DNA from: Sphingobacterium yanglingense
GTDB taxonomy: Bacteria; Bacteroidota; Bacteroidia; Sphingobacteriales; Sphingobacteriaceae
Direction of reading: 5' to 3'
Length of the DNA: 32,728 nucleotides
Assembly (NCBI RefSeq): GCF_004363245.1
Contig: NZ_SNYV01000005.1
Coordinates: 1 to 32,728 of the forward strand
Shown here: one piece after another, positions 30,972-32,728 of the stretch
How positions within the stretch are numbered: the first letter of the stretch is position 1
Layout of the letters: each line of letters begins with the position of its first letter
The notes under the pieces: generated by a model
The model's database searches: none
Told to the model about the DNA's origin: nothing
What the model saw: the letters and a program-made list of their open reading frames with translations, nothing else
Position numbers and translations under genes: made by a program

Positions 30972-32728
30972 ATGAAACGTAAATACCTCGTTTTATCATT
31001 GGCACTTACCCTATTAGGAGGAGTTGCCGTTGCTCAACAGAAATTATCTGATTTTACGGATAGTGGTGGCATGGTCGTTAATCCAGATGCTATTCTAGAT
31101 TTGGCCAGTAAGAATAAAGGACTATTACATACGCGAGTCGAGTTGAATAGGACCAGTGCCGCCAGCCCATTGAGCAAACATGTGGCGGGTATGATGGTGT
31201 ATAATACGGCGACTATTAATGACGTGGTTCAGGGAATTTACTATAATGATGGTACTAAATGGGTGCTTGTTTCTTCTGGAAAGGCCACCAATATTAGCTA
31301 TAATCCGACAAATTATATGCTTTCTTTTATTGATGATGCTGGCAATCCTGTTAGCATCGATTTTAAAGCAGTAGTAAAATCGAATGAAACCGTAACAACA
31401 TTGGTCAACAATGGCGACGGTACAATTACTTACACGAATGAGAAAGGGGTTCCTGTCACTATAAATCTGGCGGCAGGTCCGAAAGGAGACAAAGGGGATA
31501 CGGGCTTTAAATCGGAGTCGCAACCAGGCCAGACAGGCGCTCCGGGTACCCCGGGTGAGGCCGGCGGTCCAGGTGCGGGTGTTACGGTGGTACATAATGA
31601 TTCGGGAGTTTGGATATATGACCCTACGACGAATAGCTGGACCAATATCTTAGGTCCCAAAGGAGATAAGGGAGATAAAGGAGATGCTGGCGTAGTGGGC
31701 GTTCAGGGCATGCCGGGTACTTCTGGTACACCGGGTACACCGGGTTCGGGCACGCCTGGGGCACCGGGCGAAGGTATTACGGTTGTACATAATGATTCGG
31801 GAGTTTGGGTATACGACCCTACGACGAATAACTGGACGAATATCCTAGGTCCCAAAGGAGATAAGGGAGATAAAGGGGATGCGGGTGTAGTAGGCGTTCA
31901 GGGCATGCCGGGTACTTCTGGTACACCGGGTACACCGGGTTCGGGCACGCCTGGTGCCCCTGGCGAAGGTATTACGGTTGTACATAATGATTCGGGAGTT
32001 TGGGTATACGACCCTACGACGAATAACTGGACGAATATCCTAGGTCCCAAAGGAGATAAGGGAGATAAAGGAGATGCTGGCGTCGTGGGCGTTCAGGGCA
32101 TGCCGGGTACTTCTGGTACACCGGGTACACCGGGTTCGGGCACGCCTGGGGCACCTGGCGAAGGTATTACGGTTGTACATAATGATTCGGGAGTGTGGGT
32201 ATACGACCCTACGACGAATAGCTGGACCAATATCCTAGGTCCAAAAGGAGATAAAGGAGATAAAGGAGATGCGGGCGTCGTGGGCGTTCAGGGCATGCCG
32301 GGTACTTCTGGTACACCGGGCACACCGGGTTCGGGCACGCCTGGGGCACCTGGCGAAGGTATTACGGTTGTACATAATGATTCGGGAGTGTGGGTATACG
32401 ACCCTACGACGAATAGCTGGACGAATATCCTAGGTCCCAAAGGAGATAAGGGAGATAAAGGAGATGCTGGCGTCGTGGGCGTTCAGGGCATGCCGGGTAC
32501 TTCTGGTACACCGGGCACACCGGGTTCGGGCACGCCTGGTGCCCCTGGCGAAGGTATTACGGTTGTACATAATGATTCGGGAGTTTGGGTATACGACCCT
32601 ACGACGAATAACTGGACGAATATCCTAGGTCCCAAAGGAGATAAGGGAGATAAAGGAGATGCTGGCGTAGTGGGCGTTCAGGGCATGCCGGGTACTTCTG
32701 GTACACCGGGCACACCGGGTTCGGGCAC
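30972..32728 (+). CDS. Collagen-like repeat surface protein, 3' partial
   Basis: The frame is open from ATG 30972 to the window end (more than 585 aa). A signal peptide (MKRKYLVLSLALTLLGGVAV, cleaved near AQQ) is followed by a surface-protein N-domain (AILDLASKNKGLLHTRVEL, GMMVYNTATINDVVQGIYY), a beta region (VNNGDGTITYTNEKGVPV), one degenerate collagen-like unit, then 65-aa repeats. Each repeat has about 41 residues of Gly-X-Y (GPKGDKGDKGDAGVVGVQG) and a 24-residue beta module (ITVVHNDSGVWVYDPTTN). One Gly-X-Y break (GSGTPG) recurs in every repeat. Similar N-domains occur on T9SS-exported Bacteroidota proteins; any sorting domain would lie beyond the window. It is probably a fibrous surface adhesin. 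Confidence 0.9.
   Translation, partial: MKRKYLVLSLALTLLGGVAVAQQKLSDFTDSGGMVVNPDAILDLASKNKGLLHTRVELNRTSAASPLSKHVAGMMVYNTATINDVVQGIYYNDGTKWVLVSSGKATNISYNPTNYMLSFIDDAGNPVSIDFKAVVKSNETVTTLVNNGDGTITYTNEKGVPVTINLAAGPKGDKGDTGFKSESQPGQTGAPGTPGEAGGPGAGVTVVHNDSGVWIYDPTTNSWTNILGPKGDKGDKGDAGVVGVQGMPGTSGTPGTPGSGTPGAPGEGITVVHNDSGVWVYDPTTNNWTNILGPKGDKGDKGDAGVVGVQGMPGTSGTPGTPGSGTPGAPGEGITVVHNDSGVWVYDPTTNNWTNILGPKGDKGDKGDAGVVGVQGMPGTSGTPGTPGSGTPGAPGEGITVVHNDSGVWVYDPTTNSWTNILGPKGDKGDKGDAGVVGVQGMPGTSGTPGTPGSGTPGAPGEGITVVHNDSGVWVYDPTTNSWTNILGPKGDKGDKGDAGVVGVQGMPGTSGTPGTPGSGTPGAPGEGITVVHNDSGVWVYDPTTNNWTNILGPKGDKGDKGDAGVVGVQGMPGTSGTPGTPGSG
31653..32728 (+). repeat. 195-bp tandem repeats (65 aa) of the collagen-like gene
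   Basis: Copies start at 31653, 31848, 32043, 32238, 32433 and 32628 (partial), period exactly 195 bp, by the GGTCC(C/A)AAAGGAG anchor. Differences are few and mostly silent: GGGGCACCG versus GGTGCCCCT, and AATAGC versus AATAAC (Ser/Asn). The array runs out of the window. Confidence 0.97.

Noticed and set aside
31125..31660. Minus-strand ORFs over the collagen-like gene
   Set aside because: The plus frame is continuous with a signal peptide and repeats; the minus frames are by-products of Gly-X-Y coding.
31653..32728. CRISPR array
   Set aside because: The repeats are contiguous 195-bp coding units with no spacers; no CRISPR-like direct repeats occur elsewhere.

Overview
The window looks like a chromosomal piece of a Bacteroidota organism, most likely Sphingobacteriaceae (Sphingobacterium-like). 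The signs are a type IX secretion (T9SS) surface-protein locus with PorP/SprF and OmpA/PD40 partners, a SusC/SusD/TlpA operon, a DUF6266 gene, CHU_C and collagen-like surface proteins, weak Shine-Dalgarno sequences and TAnnTTTG-type promoter boxes. No rRNA, tRNA or CRISPR array was seen. Family names are from recall of motifs; no search was run.

Layout. 1-4346 (+): 3' end of a repeat-built surface adhesin with a T9SS type-B sorting domain, then PorP/SprF-like and OmpA-like partners, closed by a terminator. 4347-5141: a decayed surface-protein remnant. 5142-7076 (+): a TPR/HisKA_3 sensor kinase. 7132-14320 (nearly all -): a decaying accessory region. It holds an IS3 transposase tail, an AAA/DUF4143 ATPase, two small HTH regulators, a frameshifted LuxR remnant, a 5'-truncated DUF1016 nuclease, a GNAT toxin-like gene with a 51-aa upstream partner, a TlpA-like thioredoxin, and at least three ORF6N-derived pieces. 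14321-15119: a long leader full of inverted repeats. 15120-21415 (+): SusC-SusD-TlpA operon, closed by a 13-bp bidirectional terminator.

21493-24052 (-): AraC regulator, a 297-aa protein and a 63-aa peptide joined by 4-nt ATGA overlaps, then a small exported-type protein. 24260-27603 (+), divergent: small ORF, acyltransferase-like protein, divergent LytS-type kinase overlapping a LytTR response regulator, and a small HTH protein. Between the divergent units is a cluster of repeated GCGCAAGTCGTAC-type motifs, probably operators.

27615-30549 (+): repeat-rich promoter region, DUF6266, a three-TM holin-like protein, a CHAP-type hydrolase without a signal peptide, and a lipoprotein with a C-terminal membrane anchor. 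The last three match the parts of a lysis cassette (holin, endolysin, unimolecular spanin). This is the best candidate for an undescribed system here. 30972-end (+): a collagen-like surface protein made of near-identical 65-aa repeats, cut by the window end.
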